NCBI RefSeq assembly: GCF_022179805.1
Contig: NZ_BPUO01000003.1
Span: 124,001 to 188,000, forward strand
Reading direction: 5' to 3'
Length of the DNA stretch: 64,000 nt
DNA from: Cupriavidus pauculus
GTDB lineage: Bacteria; Pseudomonadota; Gammaproteobacteria; Burkholderiales; Burkholderiaceae
Positions 36,046-44,879 of this stretch are shown here, piece by piece. A model generated the notes under the pieces. It had not been told where the DNA came from. It searched no databases and worked only from the letters and a program-made list of their open reading frames with translations. A program made the position numbers and the translations under genes. The stretch's first letter is position 1, and every line of letters starts with the position of its first letter.

Positions 36046-36072
36046 CCCCTCTCCCGCGTCGCGGGAGAGGGG
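36046..36072. repeat. Dispersed palindromic repeat, copy 2
   Basis: CCCCTCTCCCGC-GTC-GCGGGAGAGGGG, a perfect 12-bp stem. A partial left arm with the same flank (TTTGCTCCCCTCTC) lies just upstream at about 36,014, suggesting a damaged extra copy. Confidence 0.7.
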
Positions 36073-36135
36073 CCGGGGGAGAGGACATAGCGTGTCGTGC
36101 TTGACTTGCCTTGTTAGTACTTCAAGCGCCCGCCC

Positions 36136-36167
36136 TCTCCCCTCTCCCGCACGCGGGAGAGGGGAGA
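36136..36167. repeat. Dispersed palindromic repeat, copy 3
   Basis: TCTCCCCTCTCCCGC and its complement flank two bases, a perfect 15-bp stem. With copy 2 it fills most of the 240-base gap between the aldolase-like gene and the Bug protein gene. Confidence 0.7.
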
Positions 36168-36239
36168 AAACCAAGAGCTCATAGCCAACGTTTTCGCTAC
36201 ACCAATTTCGCCATTCCATAAAAACACCGGAGACAAAAC

Positions 36240-37208
36240 ATGTTGAAGATTGCCCGCATCGCCGCCGCTGTGCTGACCGGCACGTTTGCCCTTGCCACCC
36301 ACGCCCAGGGCGAATGGCCCACGCGCGCCGTCACCATCATCGTGCCGTTCACGCCCGGCGGCGGCACCGACATTGGCACGCGCCTGGTGGCGCAGCGGCT
36401 GGCGCAGCTGTGGAACCAGCCTGTCGTCGTCGACAACCGTCCCGGCGCGGCCGGCAACGTCGGGCTGGAGCTGACCGCACGCGCCAAGCCCGACGGCTAC
36501 ACGCTCGTGGCCGGCAATGTCGGCACGCAATCGATCAACCCGTTCCTGTACAAGAAGCTCAACTACAAGCCGGACAGCTTCGTGCCCGTGACGATGATGG
36601 CCGAATTGCCGTTCGCACTGGTGGTCACGCCGGGCCTGCCCGCCAAGACGCCGAAGGAACTGGTAGCGCTGGCCAAGGCCAAGCCCGGCAAGCTGACGTT
36701 CGCCAGTTCCGGTACGGGCGGGTCGCCGCACCTGTCGGGCGAGATCTTCAAGGCCGCCACCAGTACCGACATGCTGCACGTGCCGTACAAGGGCGGCGGC
36801 GCGGCCATGACCGACCTGATGGCCGGCAATGTCGACATGCTGTTTGCCTCGATCCTGGAAACCACGGGCCACGTGAAGGCCGGCAAGCTGCGCGCGCTGG
36901 CCGTGACCGGCAACGTACGGTCGCCGTCGATGCCCGATGTGCCGACGCTGGCCGAAGCCGGTATCCAGAACGCCGAGTCCGGATCGTGGGTGGGCCTGCT
37001 GGCGCCCGCCGGCACGCCCAAGGACATCGTCGACAAGATCGCCGCCGACGTGAAGAAGGTGGTCGCCATGCCCGAAGTGAAGAAGCAACTGATCGAGCAA
37101 GGTGCGATTCCCGTGGGCAGCACGCCGCAGCAGTTTGCCGAGACCATCGCCAATGACCGCAAGCGTTACGCAAGGATCATCGCTGATAATCACCTGAGCG
37201 CCGACTGA
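36240..37208 (+). CDS. Bug/TctC-family periplasmic solute-binding protein
   Basis: 322 residues with a signal peptide MLKIARIAAAVLTGTFALAT and an HAQ cleavage region. Family signatures are WPTRAVTIIVPFTPGGGTDI, VVDNRPGAAGNVGLELTAR, HVPYKGGGAAMTDLMAGNVD and AGTPKDIVDKIAAD. Such proteins capture carboxylates for tripartite tricarboxylate transporters or act alone. No TctA/TctB is nearby. Its operon position suggests the ligand is the sugar acid or a breakdown product. CCGGAG precedes the ATG. Confidence 0.93.
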   Translation: MLKIARIAAAVLTGTFALATHAQGEWPTRAVTIIVPFTPGGGTDIGTRLVAQRLAQLWNQPVVVDNRPGAAGNVGLELTARAKPDGYTLVAGNVGTQSINPFLYKKLNYKPDSFVPVTMMAELPFALVVTPGLPAKTPKELVALAKAKPGKLTFASSGTGGSPHLSGEIFKAATSTDMLHVPYKGGGAAMTDLMAGNVDMLFASILETTGHVKAGKLRALAVTGNVRSPSMPDVPTLAEAGIQNAESGSWVGLLAPAGTPKDIVDKIAADVKKVVAMPEVKKQLIEQGAIPVGSTPQQFAETIANDRKRYARIIADNHLSAD

Positions 37209-37246
37209 CCGCGCGCCCAGCCATTCATAAAAAGGACACTTCTCGC

Positions 37247-38182
37247 ATGAAACCCCGCCTCCTGCAGCATGGCCGGCTCCCGGAACAGACCGAAGCCCGT
37301 CTGGCCGAGCATTTCGATGTGCATCCGCTCTGGGCCGAAAGCGACCCCGCCGCCTACCTGGCGCAACATGGCGGCGAGTTCGTGGCGATGACCACGCGCG
37401 CGGCCACCGGTGTCGACGCCGCGATGCTGGGCGCGCTGCCCAACCTGCGCGTGATTTCCAGCTTTGGCGTCGGCCTGGACAAGCTGGACCTGGACACCGC
37501 CCGCGCACGCGGCATCGCGGTGGGCTACACCCCCGACGTGCTCAACGACTGCGTGGCCGATACCGCCTTTGCGCTGCTGATGGATGCGGCACGCCAGGTC
37601 AGCGCGGCGGACCGCTACACGCGCCGCGGCGAATGGCTCAAGGCACCGTACCCGCTGACCACGCGCGTCAGCGGCAAGCGCCTGGGCATCGTCGGCATGG
37701 GCCGCATCGGCCGGGTCATCGCCAAACGTTCGAGCGGCTTCGACATGGAGGTGCGCTACTTCGGCCGCAAGCCGCAGGAAGGCGTGGATGGTTTCGAGCC
37801 GTCGCTGGAAGCGCTGGCCAAGTGGGCCGACTTCCTGGTGGTGGCCACCTCGGGCGGCCCGGCCACGCGCAACCTGATCTCGGCGGCCGTGCTCGACGCG
37901 CTCGGGCCGCAGGGCTACCTGATCAATATCGCGCGCGGCACGGTGGTCGATGAAGCCGCGCTGGTGGACGCGCTCACGCACAAGCGCATTGCCGGCGCCG
38001 GGCTGGACGTGTTCGAGAACGAGCCCAAGGTGCCCGAAGCGCTGTTCGCCCTAGACAACGTGGTGCTGCTGCCCCACGTGGCCAGCGGCACCCACGAGAC
38101 CCGCGCCGCCATGGCCGGGCTGGTGTTCGACAACCTGAAGAGCTTCTTCGACACCGGCGCGGTCCTGAAATCGGCCGTCTGA
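37247..38182 (+). CDS. D-isomer-specific 2-hydroxyacid dehydrogenase (glyoxylate/hydroxypyruvate reductase type)
   Basis: 311 residues. NAD(P) site GIVGMGRIGRVIAKR, the catalytic Arg in NIARGTVVDE, Glu in DVFENEPKVP and His in LLPHVASGTHETR. In the sugar-acid operon it could reduce glyoxylate or glycolaldehyde-derived products. Last gene of the operon, 38 bases after the Bug gene. Confidence 0.9.
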   Translation: MKPRLLQHGRLPEQTEARLAEHFDVHPLWAESDPAAYLAQHGGEFVAMTTRAATGVDAAMLGALPNLRVISSFGVGLDKLDLDTARARGIAVGYTPDVLNDCVADTAFALLMDAARQVSAADRYTRRGEWLKAPYPLTTRVSGKRLGIVGMGRIGRVIAKRSSGFDMEVRYFGRKPQEGVDGFEPSLEALAKWADFLVVATSGGPATRNLISAAVLDALGPQGYLINIARGTVVDEAALVDALTHKRIAGAGLDVFENEPKVPEALFALDNVVLLPHVASGTHETRAAMAGLVFDNLKSFFDTGAVLKSAV

Positions 38183-38279
38183 CCCACTGCAAAGCGTAGC
38201 CGGGGCGACACAGAGCGGAAATACTGCCGCCTGCGGCCCGGCGCTACACTGGGCATCCCACTTCCACACGGAGCGTGCG

Positions 38280-39161
38280 ATGCCCGCAAACCCCGCGCAG
38301 CCAGCTTCGGCGTCGCGCCGCCGGCACCTGCTGGCGGCGGCGCTCGGCGGTGCTGGCCTGCTCACTCTTTCGCGCACGGCACCCGCCGCCGCGCAGGTCC
38401 TGCCCACCGCCACGGCACTGCCGCTGACGGCGCAGACCACCGAGGGGCCGTTCTATTTCGATCCGGGCAAGACCCGCCAGGACATCACCGAAGGCCAGCC
38501 CGGCGTGGCGCTCGAAGTCCGCTTCACGGTGGTCGATGCGCACGGCCAGCCGCTGACCGGCAAGCGCGTGGACCTCTGGCACTGCAACGCGGCCGGCGTG
38601 TACTCCGGCTATGCCGGCCAGATCGACGACTACGACCAGCGCGTGTCGACCAAGGGCCAGACCTTCCTACGCGGCAGCCAGCAGGTGGGCGCCGATGGCG
38701 TGGCCACCTTCCGCACGGTCTATCCGGGCTGGTACGAGGGCCGCGCCACGCACCTGCATATGAAGGTGCTGGACGGCAACCGCGCGTTGCTGACCACGCA
38801 GTGCTTCCTGCCCGACGCGCTCAGCGAATACCTGTACACCCGGCTGCCCGCGTACAAGCGCCAACGCGTGCGCGAGACCCTGAACAGCAACGACGGCATC
38901 GCGCTGCGCGCCGGCGATACGGTGCAGGGCGCCGTGCGCGAGGCCAAGGGCCGCTATATCGCCACGCTGATGCTGGTGGTGGACCCCGCCGCGACGTCGC
39001 CGCGCGAGATGTTTCCGCCGCAAGGCCAGCACGATGACCCCGCCATGAGTTCGCCCGCCGGATCGCACGCCGGGCCACCCCCCGGCCCGCCGCCCGGCCA
39101 CGGCCCGCATGCGGCGCTGGAAGGCGAGCCACGCGTGGCCGCCATGGTGCCGGGCGTCTAG
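38280..39161 (+). CDS. Exported intradiol ring-cleavage dioxygenase-like protein
   Basis: 293 residues. An N-terminal twin-arginine-like leader (SRRRHLLAAALGGAGLLTLS) predicts Tat export. The dioxygenase beta-core has DLWHCNAAGVYSGY and YPGWYEGRATHLHMKV, supplying the Tyr/Tyr/His/His iron ligands, and TEGPFYFDP near the mature N-terminus. The C-terminal 45 residues are Pro/Gly/His-rich (GPPPGPPPGHGPH). Intradiol enzymes are usually cytoplasmic catechol dioxygenases; the exported subfamily has uncertain substrates. Confidence 0.85.
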   Translation: MPANPAQPASASRRRHLLAAALGGAGLLTLSRTAPAAAQVLPTATALPLTAQTTEGPFYFDPGKTRQDITEGQPGVALEVRFTVVDAHGQPLTGKRVDLWHCNAAGVYSGYAGQIDDYDQRVSTKGQTFLRGSQQVGADGVATFRTVYPGWYEGRATHLHMKVLDGNRALLTTQCFLPDALSEYLYTRLPAYKRQRVRETLNSNDGIALRAGDTVQGAVREAKGRYIATLMLVVDPAATSPREMFPPQGQHDDPAMSSPAGSHAGPPPGPPPGHGPHAALEGEPRVAAMVPGV

Positions 39162-39575
39162 CCTCATCCCCGCGCCGCCCAAGCCAGTCAATCCTTCCCT
39201 CCGCGCCCCGGCCGCCAAGCGCCGGGGCCGCCCCTTCGCCCTCGTCCCGGGCCCCGGCCAGTGTGCGCCGGCCTACACCCCACCATCGGTATGAACCGGG
39301 CGTAAAGAAATATCCCTTACCCTGTGCCAGACGCCGCGCCGCGTGCCGCCTTGCCGCCGGCACGCGCCCGGGCGAAATGCAAAAACGAGTACGAAGTAAC
39401 AGACGTGATGGGCCATTGTTAGCTATGCTCCCCAGAGCAGGTGCGTGATTTTGTGGTGCAGCAACCGAAGGACTCACTCCAGTTTCAGGCAACACTGACA
39501 AATCCGGTTTGTGAATGGGACGGTGCCGCAAGCGCCGTGGGCGCCGCGCGCGGCGCACTATCCAGAGGGCTCCTG
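39162..39575. other. Intergenic region before the EAL gene
   Basis: No gene recognised. A GC hairpin GCCCCGGC-N8-GCCGGGGC at 39,205-39,228 may end the dioxygenase transcript, though it has no T tract. The right half could include an N-terminal extension of the EAL gene from an in-frame GTG at 39,441. No clear promoter was identified. Confidence 0.4.
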
Positions 39576-41165
39576 ATGCAGCGCAGCTGGTTCCTGGTTG
39601 TGACGATCGTGCTGGCGACGATGGCCACGCTTTTCCCCGTGGGGATCGGCGTGTTCATGGCCCAGCTCGAAGCCAGCCGGCGCGAATCCGAGCAGTTGAG
39701 CGTGTTCGCCGACGCTGCCGTCACGCGGGCCGAGACGGTCATGACGCAGGCCCTGAACGCGCTGCAAGACCTGGAATCGCTGCGCGAGGACCCGTGCTCG
39801 TCGTCGCATCTGGTGGAGATGCGGCGCATCACCTATACCTACCGCCATATCCAGGACGCCGGCGCATATAAAGGCGGCAAGCGGCTGTGCTCGGCGCTGC
39901 TGGGCGCCGTGCAGGCCGACCAGTTCATACTGCCGCCCCCCGACTGGCGCACCCCCGACGGCCTCGACTACTGGTTCGACCAGCCCAACCCGTTTGCCGC
40001 CCCGCGCCGCTCGATGCTGCTGGGCCGCAACGGCAGCTACGTCGGGCTCGATCCCCAGACCTTTGTCGACGTGGTCGATCGCGAATCGCGCATGCTGGCC
40101 ACGGTGCAGACCGATGCCGGCCGCATCTTCGCGGCGTCGCAGGGCGCCAGCCTGGCGCGGCTGCAGCGCGCCTACGCAGACCACTCCTATGGATCGGGCG
40201 GCGACGCCACTCATGACGACGATGCATCAATCGTCCTGCGCAAGTCGCGCACCATGCCGCTGGCCGTGGTGGTGCTGGCCCCGCGTGCGGCCCTGCTGAC
40301 CAACTGGCGGGCGCTGCTGGCCGGTGGCCTGATCGTGGGCCTGGCGGCCGGCGTGCCGCTGGGCATCCTGGTCTGGCGGCGCGCCACCCGGCGCTTCAGC
40401 CTGGAGGGCGAACTGCGCGGCGCGGTACGGCGCCACGAGATGGCCGTGCACTACCAGCCCATCGTGTCGCTGGCCGACAACCAGTGGGTGGGCGTGGAAG
40501 CCCTGGTGCGCTGGCGGCGCCATGGCCGCCTGGTGCGCCCCAACCTGTTCATTCCGATGGCGGAGAATGCCGGCCTGATCCAGCAGATCACCGACCAGGT
40601 GCTGGACATCGTGCTGGCCGAAATCGGCACCCTGCTGCGTCGGCATCCGCACTTCTACGTGTCAATCAACGTTGGCGTGGAAGACCTCAAGAGCCGCCGC
40701 TTCCTGAGCGTGCTGACCACGCGGCTGCGCGGCAGCGGCATTTCGCCGGACCAGATCCGCATCGAGGCCACCGAACGCGGCTTCCTGGAGCCCGACGTGG
40801 CGCGCGACACGATCCAGGCGTTCCGCGATGCCGGGCACCCGGTCTATATCGATGACTTCGGCACCGGCTATTCGAGCCTGTCGTACCTGCAGAGCTTCAA
40901 GGTCGACGCGCTCAAGATCGACAAGTCCTTTGTCGACACGATCGGCCAGGAGGCGGCATCGAGCACGGTGGCACCGCACATCATCGCCATGGCTCAATCG
41001 CTGGGGCTGCAGGTGGTGGCCGAAGGCATCGAGGACCGCAACCAGGCCGACTTCCTGCGCGCGCAGGGCGTGGACTACGGCCAGGGCTGGCTGTTCGGCA
41101 GGCCGGTGCCTGCTGTGGAATTGGCGCAACTGTTGGCGCGCGGCGCCTCGCAGGCGGCGGCCTAG
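39576..41165 (+). CDS. CSS-motif membrane EAL-domain c-di-GMP phosphodiesterase
   Basis: About 529 residues. TM1 is near residues 5-25, followed by a periplasmic CSS domain with DPCSSSHLVEMRR and a second Cys in GGKRLCSAL, which in relatives form a redox-sensitive disulfide. TM2 is near 240-260. The cytoplasmic EAL domain has GVEALVRW, SINVGVEDLKSR, DDFGTGYSSLSYL, KIDKSFV and VVAEGIED, so the metal and catalytic residues look intact. Hydrolysing c-di-GMP favours motility, which suits the surrounding flagellar genes. The start is uncertain: GTG at 39441 would add 45 residues before TM1. Confidence 0.9.
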   Translation: MQRSWFLVVTIVLATMATLFPVGIGVFMAQLEASRRESEQLSVFADAAVTRAETVMTQALNALQDLESLREDPCSSSHLVEMRRITYTYRHIQDAGAYKGGKRLCSALLGAVQADQFILPPPDWRTPDGLDYWFDQPNPFAAPRRSMLLGRNGSYVGLDPQTFVDVVDRESRMLATVQTDAGRIFAASQGASLARLQRAYADHSYGSGGDATHDDDASIVLRKSRTMPLAVVVLAPRAALLTNWRALLAGGLIVGLAAGVPLGILVWRRATRRFSLEGELRGAVRRHEMAVHYQPIVSLADNQWVGVEALVRWRRHGRLVRPNLFIPMAENAGLIQQITDQVLDIVLAEIGTLLRRHPHFYVSINVGVEDLKSRRFLSVLTTRLRGSGISPDQIRIEATERGFLEPDVARDTIQAFRDAGHPVYIDDFGTGYSSLSYLQSFKVDALKIDKSFVDTIGQEAASSTVAPHIIAMAQSLGLQVVAEGIEDRNQADFLRAQGVDYGQGWLFGRPVPAVELAQLLARGASQAAA

Positions 41166-41216
41166 CCGATAGAATCGGCAGACAATTCCCAGATCAAACG
41201 CGAGACCCCTGCCGCC

Positions 41217-41837
41217 ATGTCCTCACTGCCCGCCCTCTTTCTCACCGCCGCCGGCGTTGGCCTGGCCGTGGCCGCTCCTGTCGGCCCGATGGGGATGCTC
41301 TGCATCCGCCGCACGCTGACCGACGGCCCGCGTGCCGGCTTGTCGATCGGGCTGGGTATCGCGCTTGGTGATGCCGTGTATGGACTGGTGGCCGCGCTGG
41401 GCCTGGTCGGGGTGTCGCAGTTCATGCTGGCCTACGACAAGCCGCTGCATATCGCGGCGGGATTGTTCCTGATCTACCTGGGGCTGCGCACTTTCTTCCA
41501 CAAGCCCACCGAGCAGGTGGCCACGCTGCGCGGCAACGGGACGGGGATGCGCGCGTTTGGCAGCGCGTTCCTGCTGACGCTGACCAACCCGCAGACCATC
41601 ATCATGTTCGCGGCGCTGTTCGCCACGCTGGCCCCGCGCGGTCCGTTCTCGACGACCATCGCGATGACCACCGTGCTGGGCGTGTTCTGCGGATCGGTGG
41701 CCTGGTGGTGCGTGCTGGTGGCGATGATCACTGGCGCACGCCATGCGCTGGGCGCGCGCCTGCGCCAGTGGATCGACCGGGTGGCCGGCCTGGCACTGGC
41801 CGCGTTCGGCCTAGCGGAGATCCGCCGCGCGATGTAG
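41217..41837 (+). CDS. LysE/RhtB-family amino-acid exporter
   Basis: 206 residues with six hydrophobic segments and the family N-terminal motif AAPVGPMGMLCIRRTLTDGPRAG (residues 19-41, here AAPVGPMGMLCIRR plus GPRAG). LLTLTNPQTIIMFAALFATL in the middle is also typical. It probably exports amino acids or similar solutes. It begins 51 bases after the EAL gene and may be co-transcribed with it. Confidence 0.9.
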   Translation: MSSLPALFLTAAGVGLAVAAPVGPMGMLCIRRTLTDGPRAGLSIGLGIALGDAVYGLVAALGLVGVSQFMLAYDKPLHIAAGLFLIYLGLRTFFHKPTEQVATLRGNGTGMRAFGSAFLLTLTNPQTIIMFAALFATLAPRGPFSTTIAMTTVLGVFCGSVAWWCVLVAMITGARHALGARLRQWIDRVAGLALAAFGLAEIRRAM

Positions 41838-41879
41838 GCCGCGCGGCGTACCGGGGCTGGGTCGGCTAAAGCGCCCCGG

Positions 41880-42869
41880 TTACTCGGCCTTGGCGCCCGA
41901 ATCCTTCGCCACCTTGGTCCACTTGGTGGTTTCGGTCTTGATAAAGGCGGCCAGTTGCTGGGGCGTCATGTCGCCGGCGGTCACGCCCTGTTCGTCGAAA
42001 CGCTTCTGCACATCAGGCTGCTTGAGCACCTTGGCAAGTTCGGCGCTCACGCGCTGGCGCACTGCCTCGGGCGTGTTGTGCGGCGCCATCAGCGCATACC
42101 AGGTGGTGACCTCGTAGCCGGGCACACCGCTCTCCGCCACCGTGGGCACGCCCGGATAGGCGGCCGACCGCTTGGCCGACGTCACGGCCAGCGCCTTGAC
42201 CTTGCCGCTCTTGATATGCGGGTTGGCCGACGGGCTGGTCTCGATGGCCATCTGGATCTGACCGGCCATCAGGTCGGTCATCATCGGTGCACCGCCCTTG
42301 TACGGCACGTGCGAGATATCGGTGCCGGTGGACGCGCGGAACAGCTCGCCCGACAGGTGCTCGGTGCTGCCAATACCGGCCGAACCGTAGTTGACCTTGC
42401 CCGGATTGGCCTTGATGTACGCCACCAGTTCCTGCACGGTCTTGGCCGGAATCGACGGATTCACGATCAGCACGTTGGGCGTCAGCGCCACCATGCCGAT
42501 GGGCTCCAGGTCTTTCTGGAAATCGTAGGGCAGCGTCTTGTAGATGCCGGGCGCCATCGTGTGCGCCACGGTGGCCAGCAGGAACGTGTAGCCGTCCGGA
42601 TTGGCACGCGCCACCACGGCGCCGCCGATGGTGCCGCCCGCGCCGGGACGGTTATCGACCACCACGGGCTGGCCCAGCGCTTCACCGAGGCGCTGGCCGA
42701 CGGCGCGGCCGATGATGTCGGTGGTACCGCCCGAGGCAAACGGCACGACCAGCGTGATCGGCTTGGAAGGCCAGGCGTCGGCGGCAAACGCGGCCGAGGT
42801 GGAAGCGGCGGCCAGGGCCATGGCACCGAGCGCCTTCAGCGCGATGCGGCGCGGCATGCGTGGGGTCAT
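41880..42869 (-). CDS. Bug/TctC-family periplasmic solute-binding protein
   Basis: About 329 residues. Signal peptide MPRRIALKALGAMALAAAST followed by SAAFA-AD. Signatures WPSKPITLVVPFASGGTTDI, VVDNRPGAGGTIGGAVVAR and HVPYKGGAPMMTDLMAGQIQ identify the family. A strong ribosome site (AGGAG) fixes the ATG at 42869; the same frame stays open for 1.2 kb more, but that extension has no protein-like composition. A LysR regulator lies upstream on the same strand, the usual pairing for a ligand-controlled Bug gene. Confidence 0.93.
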   Translation of the reverse strand: MTPRMPRRIALKALGAMALAAASTSAAFAADAWPSKPITLVVPFASGGTTDIIGRAVGQRLGEALGQPVVVDNRPGAGGTIGGAVVARANPDGYTFLLATVAHTMAPGIYKTLPYDFQKDLEPIGMVALTPNVLIVNPSIPAKTVQELVAYIKANPGKVNYGSAGIGSTEHLSGELFRASTGTDISHVPYKGGAPMMTDLMAGQIQMAIETSPSANPHIKSGKVKALAVTSAKRSAAYPGVPTVAESGVPGYEVTTWYALMAPHNTPEAVRQRVSAELAKVLKQPDVQKRFDEQGVTAGDMTPQQLAAFIKTETTKWTKVAKDSGAKAE

Positions 42870-42973
42870 GCGAGTCTCCTGCGGGAATCGTTGGAATAAT
42901 GGTTCTTGAAACTTGTCCCGCGACTCTACGCACCCTGCGACATGTGCACCAGCCCCCACGCTGCGGACGGTCT

Positions 42974-43900
42974 TCAGGATTTGTGAAGGGTCGCCCCCGG
43001 CCAGCGCCCGGCGGTGACCAGTTGGCGGGCCACCTGCTCCAGCACGCTGCGCGCGGCCAGGCCGGCTGGCGACAGCTCGTCGTCCGACAGGCTCACCAGC
43101 ATGTTGAGCCGGCTCACCCCGGCGTCGGCAATCTCGATCATCGTCAGCGGATCGCCCAGATGGCGCGCCACGGCCGCCCCGGGCTGGATGGTGGCGCCGA
43201 TGCCGGCCCGTACGGCGTCCATCAGCACGGCCAGCCCGTCGATTTCCGCCACCACGTTCAACGGCCGCTGATTTCGCGCCGATGCCGCGTTCAGTACCGC
43301 GCGCAGGCCGTGGGCGCCGCTCGGCAAGATCAGCGGCAGGTCGCCGATGGCTTCCAGTCGCATGGTCTTGGCGTCGGGCAAGCCCGGCTGGTCTGATCGC
43401 GCGATGACGAACAGCCGCTCGTCCAGCAACGGCACGCTGCTCCAGCGCTGGCCAGGCTCCAGCTGGAACAGCACGGCCAGGTCGAGCTGGCGCGCGCCGA
43501 TCATCGTGGCCAGGCCCCCGGACAGGCTCTCCACGAGGTGCAGGCGGATATCGGGATAGCGGTCGCGCATGGCCGTCATGAACGACGGCCCGAGCACGGC
43601 CAGCGTGCTGGGCGCCATGCCCACGCTGACATGCCCCGACAGCCGTGCGGTGCGCGCCGCGTGGGCGGCATCGTCGGCATGGCGCAGCGCCAGTTGGGCC
43701 TGGCGCCAGAAGGCCAGCCCGGCGTCGGTGGGCACCACGCCGCTGGACGTGCGTTGCAACAGCCGCGTGGACAGCTCGCTTTCCAGCCGGCTGATCTGCT
43801 GGCTCAGCGCCGATGTGACCACGCCCAGCCGCTGGGCTGCCTGCCCCATGCTGCCAAGCTCCACCACGTGCACGAAGTAGCGCAGTTGCCGCAGTTCCAT
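42974..43900 (-). CDS. LysR-family transcriptional regulator
   Basis: About 308 residues. The N-terminal winged helix is MELRQLRYFVHVVELGSMGQ, AAQRLGVVTSALSQQISRLE; a two-lobed effector domain follows. It resembles the Nac/CynR-like subgroup. ATG at 43900 gives the family start; a longer frame to 43981 is not supported. It is 104 bases upstream of, and on the same strand as, the Bug gene it may control. Confidence 0.92.
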   Translation of the reverse strand: MELRQLRYFVHVVELGSMGQAAQRLGVVTSALSQQISRLESELSTRLLQRTSSGVVPTDAGLAFWRQAQLALRHADDAAHAARTARLSGHVSVGMAPSTLAVLGPSFMTAMRDRYPDIRLHLVESLSGGLATMIGARQLDLAVLFQLEPGQRWSSVPLLDERLFVIARSDQPGLPDAKTMRLEAIGDLPLILPSGAHGLRAVLNAASARNQRPLNVVAEIDGLAVLMDAVRAGIGATIQPGAAVARHLGDPLTMIEIADAGVSRLNMLVSLSDDELSPAGLAARSVLEQVARQLVTAGRWPGATLHKS

Positions 43901-44245
43901 TTTCCAGTCCCCTTGCCCGTCCCCAGCCCATGAACCGGTATTGTGCCTGCGGTGCACGCAAACGGCGAATGACGTGACCAATCAGGCACGCGATGGGTGC
44001 CAGGCCGCGCCAGATTCCGCGCGCGGTTTTTGCTTCGATCCCACCTATATCGCCCACCCGTAACAGGCGTTCGGGAATTCTGCCGGTTGACCCGTGTTCG
44101 TTCATGGAAGAGGATGTGTCGGTCGCCCCCGGAAATACCGTGATGCCCGCATCACTCTCGCCCGGAAATACGCGTTCAACAAGCCGGCACGTCTTGCGTT
44201 TGCAGCTTTTTTTCTTTACTGCTTACCTACCTGGAGCCTTCCAGC
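43901..44245. other. Intergenic region between LysR and the 157-residue protein
   Basis: No gene. It holds an 11-base direct repeat CCCGGAAATAC at 44,128-44,138 and 44,161-44,171, spaced three helical turns (33 bases) apart, a possible operator upstream of the rightward gene. A T-rich stretch lies at about 44,207-44,220. Confidence 0.4.
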
Positions 44246-44719
44246 ATGCCAAGCAATACGACGACCCCCTGGGCCAACTGGCCCTCGCCCTTTGCCTCGT
44301 ACGCATTCGCGCCGTTTGCGCAATTCGTACCGTTTGACCAGAAGCTGCTCGAAAACTGGCAGAAATTCATGGGGCTGAATAGCGACTTCACTCGCGCCAT
44401 GACCGAGGAAGCCCAATTCGACTGGGCCTCCTGCTTCGTGCCGCAGGACCCCGAGGAATTCTATGCACGGCAATGGACCAGCCAGATGCCGATGATGTCG
44501 ATTCCGCTGCACTACGCCACCGCCATGCTGGAACTGGGCGCGGCCACGCAGCGCGCGTGGATGGATGCCTGGGGCCACATGCTCGGCCTGCCCGCGCTGT
44601 TGCCGGCCATGCCCGTGATGCCCGACGTGGCGGCGGTGGCCACCGCTTCCGGCGATGTCGTGGATGTGCCGGCCGTGAAGATCCGCGAGCCGCGCGGGCG
44701 CAAGGACAGTGCGCATTAG
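44246..44719 (+). CDS. Hypothetical protein, phasin-like character
   Basis: 157 residues, not confidently recognised. It is rich in aromatic and amphipathic helices (FAPFAQFVPFDQKLLENWQ; ARQWTSQMPMMSIPLHYATA; MLELGAATQRAWMDAWGHML) and ends in a basic tail (KIREPRGRKDSAH). The composition and helix pattern recall polyhydroxyalkanoate granule-associated phasins, which Cupriavidus-type bacteria have in several copies, but no diagnostic motif is seen. GGAG lies nine bases upstream of the ATG. No operon partner. Confidence 0.55.
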   Translation: MPSNTTTPWANWPSPFASYAFAPFAQFVPFDQKLLENWQKFMGLNSDFTRAMTEEAQFDWASCFVPQDPEEFYARQWTSQMPMMSIPLHYATAMLELGAATQRAWMDAWGHMLGLPALLPAMPVMPDVAAVATASGDVVDVPAVKIREPRGRKDSAH

Positions 44720-44879
44720 CAATCACAGTGCGCATTGAACAGCAGGTAAGGCCAGCAGGGACTATCCTTTAAAGATACTGTCAAGACAGCCCACGAGGCT
44801 TGCTATGCCGCCTGCCCGACAAGCTGAGGGCGCAGTCGGGCGGGCCCCTGAATCGCGCCCCAACTGGCGAGGCACCTGC

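Noticed and set aside
42870-44105. An N-terminal extension of the Bug protein to 741 residues
   Set aside because: It runs through the LysR gene in another frame, lacks domain features, and the signal peptide and AGGAG fix the start at 42869.
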